In this document: positions 60,700-64,000 of the stretch, piece by piece
Numbering within the stretch: position 1 is the first letter of the stretch
Layout of the letters: the number at the start of each line of letters is the position of its first letter
Assembly: GCA_019916065.1 (NCBI GenBank)
Contig: CM034233.1
Span: forward strand, 47,632,141-47,696,140
Length of the DNA stretch: 64,000 nucleotides
Direction of reading: 5' to 3'
Origin: Vitellaria paradoxa
Lineage: Eukaryota; Streptophyta; Magnoliopsida; Ericales; Sapotaceae
Notes under the pieces: model-generated
Seen by the model: the letters and a program-made list of their open reading frames with translations, nothing else
Told to the model about the DNA's origin: nothing
Database searches by the model: none
Position numbers and translations under genes: made by a program

Positions 60700-61110
60700 A
60701 TGGATGACTTGACACAGAGATCCTACTCGGCTCACGTGGCTAAGTAGTGTAAAGATCTTACTCAGCTCATGTGGCTGAGTAGGATCTCTGTGGCTCACAG
60801 GACCAATGCCAAAAGATGGAAGGATTCTTGCTTGGCTCACGTGCTTGAGTAGCACAAAGATCATGCTTGGTTCATGTGATCGAGCAATGTAAAGTTGGCT
60901 CATGAGGGCAAAGCCTAAAAAGGCCAAGAAATCCTACTCGGCTCACATGGCTGAGTGGTACGAAGATCCTGCTCGGCTCGCGTGGCTAAGTACTGCAATG
61001 TTGGCTTACGAGACAAAGACTAAAAAGGACAAGAGATCTTACTCGGCTCAGCATAAAGGTCCTACTTGGCTCACGTGACCAAACAGTGTAGAGACAGATC
61101 AAGGGACCAA
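60700..61110 (+). repeat. Tandem quasi-palindromic CACGTG repeats in the Tat 3' region
   Basis: About ten degenerate copies of ACTCGGCTCACGTGGCTGAG, for example near 60727, 60759, 60831, 60935, 60971 and 61060, joined by GATC- and AAAG-rich spacers. The unit reads nearly the same on both strands around CACGTG. Periods are near 32 bp where clearest (60727 to 60759). It starts about 80 bp after the pol stop, in the untranslated 3' region. Confidence 0.85.
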
Positions 61111-61749
61111 CTTAAAAAAGTTGATGTCCCTATGGAACACACTAAAAAAGAGTCAGCACTTAATGGAATAAAAACCCAAATGCCCTATTCAGACCCCAAG
61201 GCCGAATGACACAAAGTGCTATTCAAGAATACAGCCAACATCAATAAGTGTCCTACTCGAGAACTAAGCTGATGGTAAAAGTTAAATTTTTGAACTTTTT
61301 ATAAGTATTTATTCTCATATAAGCAAAAGGAAAAAGGAAGAAATGTTTTCAACTCAAAAAACAAGGAAGAGTAAAAAGCATTCATATACTTAGAATTTCA
61401 AGCTAAAAATTCAAAGTCCATTCAAGATTTAGAACAAAATGAGAAAAGGAATTTGTTCATTCATTCAAATAGAAAAGAAGTCTGATTACATTAAAAAAAA
61501 AAAGAAAAGAAAGAAAAAAAAAAAAGAATAATTGTCTATCATAAGTCAAATAGAAATTCTTTTCCAAACAACAAAAGAAGGAGTTATGCAGCATGATTCT
61601 TCAATTGAGCATCTTCAGCCTCGTCTCTTTGCTTACTGCCCTCGCCCACCACAGTCATATCCCAATCGACGGGTTGAAAATTGGAAAAATCACGATCAGG
61701 ATATAGAACGGCCGCCCTATCTCAAGCCACCTCGAAGGCTTGAAGGAAA

Positions 61750-63775
61750 GCTAGCTTGAGATAGTCCTAGAACGTTTTACTGTTCTTATATCTCTTGACA
61801 ACAGTGGCGGCACCTTCTTCAGCCTTCAGGCACCACTTGATCAGTACTGCCTTCTCAGCTTTGTGTTTCTTCTTCATATCATCAAGCTAAGAAATCAGTT
61901 TTTTCCTTCCTCCTCTATGGTGGCCAAGGTAGCATCCCTTTCTTGAGCAATCAAAGCAACCTTGGATTTTTGGACTTCCACCTTAGCCTCTAGCTTTTTA
62001 ATATGTTCGTTGTCAGTCACTAGTTGCCTCTCGACCATCATCATATGATGAACTAGAACAGCCAATTGCGTGAGAGCCTGTAGTATAGAAGAGTGCAAAA
62101 ACTTAAAAAAAAAAAAAGAAAAAAAAGAAAATATATAATCGAAGGAAGTCCATACCCTCATAAGGTTATGATTAAGATTGTGACCCAATTGATGACTGGT
62201 GCAATTTTCTTGCTAGTTGATTTTTACATTGGCAATTATTTCCATGGTCCTTTTCCAGCCAATTGGGGGTCGTCCACCAGACTGATGAACCGAAGAGCAG
62301 CGGAAACAGTAGTAGGAAGAGAATAAGAACCACCAGCCACATCGCAAGGTGGTGAGGGGATGACCACTAGGTTGTCAGTAGTCACTCAGGGCATGAGGCT
62401 GTCATTTTTTGTGCTGAGCCCCCAACAGTAACTTACTTTTGCTTTTTTGGGGTCTCCTCAGCTGTAAGCTGCTTGTTTTTCCTTTTCAACCTATCAACAT
62501 TGAATGACAACATTGCTGTGGGAGGATTGGGTTGAGTAAGATTATCTACACAAAGAGATAAGATTAGAATAAGAACAAACACAAAAAGGAAAGCATAAAA
62601 CAAAATAGTGACTCACTTCGCTTATGTTCAGCAGCAAAAGCCTCTCTGGTTGGCTCAAGACTGAGCATATAGGTGGCCAGGATTTCGACAATGATCAAGC
62701 AGTCGAACTCGTGGACATTATAGTCCTACATGAGTTTTACCTTGGCCTTGAGTTCCTCTGACAGCTTCGGCTAAGCTCGAGCTATTCATAAAAAGAGCAA
62801 AAGAGTGAGAAAGAGTTGATGAGGTATATAATAACCCGCGGAAAAAAAAAAAAAAAACACTCTCATACTTTTTTTTGTCGGACCGCCCCATTGTCTTGGG
62901 ACCCTGACTGTCGACAAGCTAGAGGCTTCCATTTCCTAGAGCTTCCATCTGATGCCACAGATGAAAAAGAATTTGTCCTTCCAACCCTTATTGGAAGTCG
63001 ACAGATAGGTTACCAAGTTGAAGTCCTTCCCTCTACCTAAGAAGAACCACCAACCTTTGCCCATCTCAGTGACCTTATAATAGTAAAGGAACTCCTCGAC
63101 CGTGAGCTTGTGGCCTGTGGCCACTCTCCAAAGGACAGCGTAGCCGATCATAATTCTCCACTCATTTAGGAGAATCTAACCTGGTGCTAGGTCAAGCCTG
63201 TTCAGGATCTCCTAAGTAGGCTTTATCAATAGGAATCGGAGACCACCAATGAGGGCACCCTCATAAACTGTTATCTCTCCATCCCTCTGCTAACAAAGCC
63301 TATCCCCTTTTAGCGGAACCCTAAACAAAAAGGTTGGAGGAAACTGGAAATCAGACCAGAGCCGTCGAATCTTGGCCGCGTCCAGTGTAGGCTTAATTCC
63401 TTCAACATGAAACTGGAGTCGCACCTTTCTTGGATTACTTGATTCACCCACATCTGGCTCGAAAGCATCACTATTGGCTTAAGGTTTTTGGCTTGGGCCT
63501 CCATTCTGGTTGTTGACTAGGAAGCAGATACACCCTCCTAACACTAACCAGGTCTCCTGAATTGGTTTCTTTTGAATCCGTTATAGATATCAATTCTAGG
63601 TTGCTAATAGTTCTCCTATTATCTAACTCTCCAAACCTCTCGATATATGAATCAAAAATTAAAATGCCAAAGATGGTCCTAATTAGTCTAAAGTCGCTCA
63701 CAAACCCTTCCAAATAGGGAATCTTGTGGTGTCTATGGTAAAACCAGAGCCACAATATACGAAAAAGCATCTAGC
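61750..63775 (-). pseudogene. Antisense ORF remnants in the Tat 3' region
   Basis: Minus-strand fragments that align head to tail. 63471-63770 begins MLFRILWLWFYHRHHKIPYL; 63310-63504 follows; then come about 63260-63150 (YEGALIGGLRF, LNEWRIM) and 62936-63151 (GYAVLWRVATGHKLTVEEFL, EMGKGWWFFLGRGKDF, SNKGWKDKFFFI). A coiled-coil segment lies at 61895-62100 (VERQLVTDNEHIKKLEAKVE). The middle blocks resemble the plant family described as putative gypsy-type transposon (PF04195-like). Related antisense ORFs are known near the 3' end of Tat elements such as maize Grande. Function unknown; stops and frameshifts make it a relic. Confidence 0.6.
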
Positions 63776-64000
63776 ATAAACGGAAGAGAAAAAGAAAAAG
63801 ATAAAGAAAGAAAAACGACAGACAAATTAAAACTCACCGAAGGAAGGAAAAGGATCACTTGACTGGGGATTGAGCACAGAGAGGATCAAAATGCTTAATC
63901 ACTAGTTGAAAGTGAAAACAAAAGGTTTTAAATGGGGATATAAAAATATACAATCCTGCTTCGAGTTCAATGGCTGAGATTGATTCATGTGGATGGCTAA

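Larger units (their letters stand above)
54693..64000 (+). mobile_element. Tat-lineage Gypsy retrotransposon, runs off the window
   Basis: 5' LTR, primer site and gag-PR-RT-RNase H-second RNase H-integrase in Gypsy order, then a long 3' region with tandem repeats and antisense ORF remnants. The 3' LTR must lie beyond 64000. RT sequence (MCVDFTNLSKACPKDNF, RGLYCYAVMPFGLKNTGATY) and the extra RNase H-like domain place it in the Tat group. Every domain is broken by stops, most at positions where relatives have Gln or Trp. Length inside the window already exceeds 9.3 kb, normal for this lineage. Confidence 0.9.

Noticed and set aside
60700..61110. CRISPR-like array
   Set aside because: Repeats are degenerate, spacers are not of uniform length or unique, and the context is a plant Gypsy 3' region.

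Overview
The window reads as nuclear DNA of a flowering plant, probably a eudicot. It is AT-rich, has one spliced plant gene with GT-AG introns, and most of the rest is transposable elements of plant lineages: Copia, Tat-type Gypsy, RTE and L1 LINEs, SINEs, MITEs and Helitron-like DNA. There are no rRNA genes, functional tRNA genes, CRISPR arrays or bacterial operons. I cannot name the species.

The only convincing host gene is a plus-strand RING-CH (RINGv, MARCH-like) membrane E3 ligase gene. Its coding exons are 5193-6092, 21772-21846 and 29952-30068. They join in phase 0 to give 363 residues: an N-terminal RING-CH finger with an unusually long internal loop, then three C-terminal membrane helices. 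About 1.1 kb of coding sequence is spread over almost 25 kb because both introns are filled with transposons.

Intron 1 (15.7 kb) holds, left to right: a hAT-type MITE split by a complete gag-only LTR retrotransposon (TR-GAG type, TSD CCATG, intact 620-codon gag); an L1 LINE remnant; a compound direct/inverted repeat; a Helitron-like repeat carrying a Tourist-like MITE; and a second Helitron-like copy carrying a hAT MITE and a 5'-truncated RTE LINE. The first Helitron-like copy preserves the empty sites of the last two insertions. Intron 2 (8.1 kb) is largely one old Copia element (TSD GCAAT) split by a second Copia element in the opposite orientation. Upstream of the gene (1-5.19 kb) lie another RTE copy and a probable LTR.

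From 30.1 to 54.7 kb there is no gene, only layered repeats. These are a small LTR element with three LTRs in a row; five long LTRs of one family in both orientations, one solo LTR nested inside another and both nested in a large foldback element; two tRNA-derived SINEs; a Copia pol remnant; and a probable Gypsy LTR containing repeated palindromes.

From 54.7 kb to the right edge lies a degraded Tat-lineage Gypsy element: 5' LTR, PBS, gag, protease, RT, RNase H, a second RNase H-like domain and integrase. Its 3' region has tandem quasi-palindromic CACGTG repeats and antisense ORF remnants. Its 3' LTR lies outside the window. I found no undescribed defence or biosynthetic system. The notable content is the transposon-expanded gene, the TR-GAG element, the dated nesting series, and the antisense ORF plus repeat array of the Tat element.
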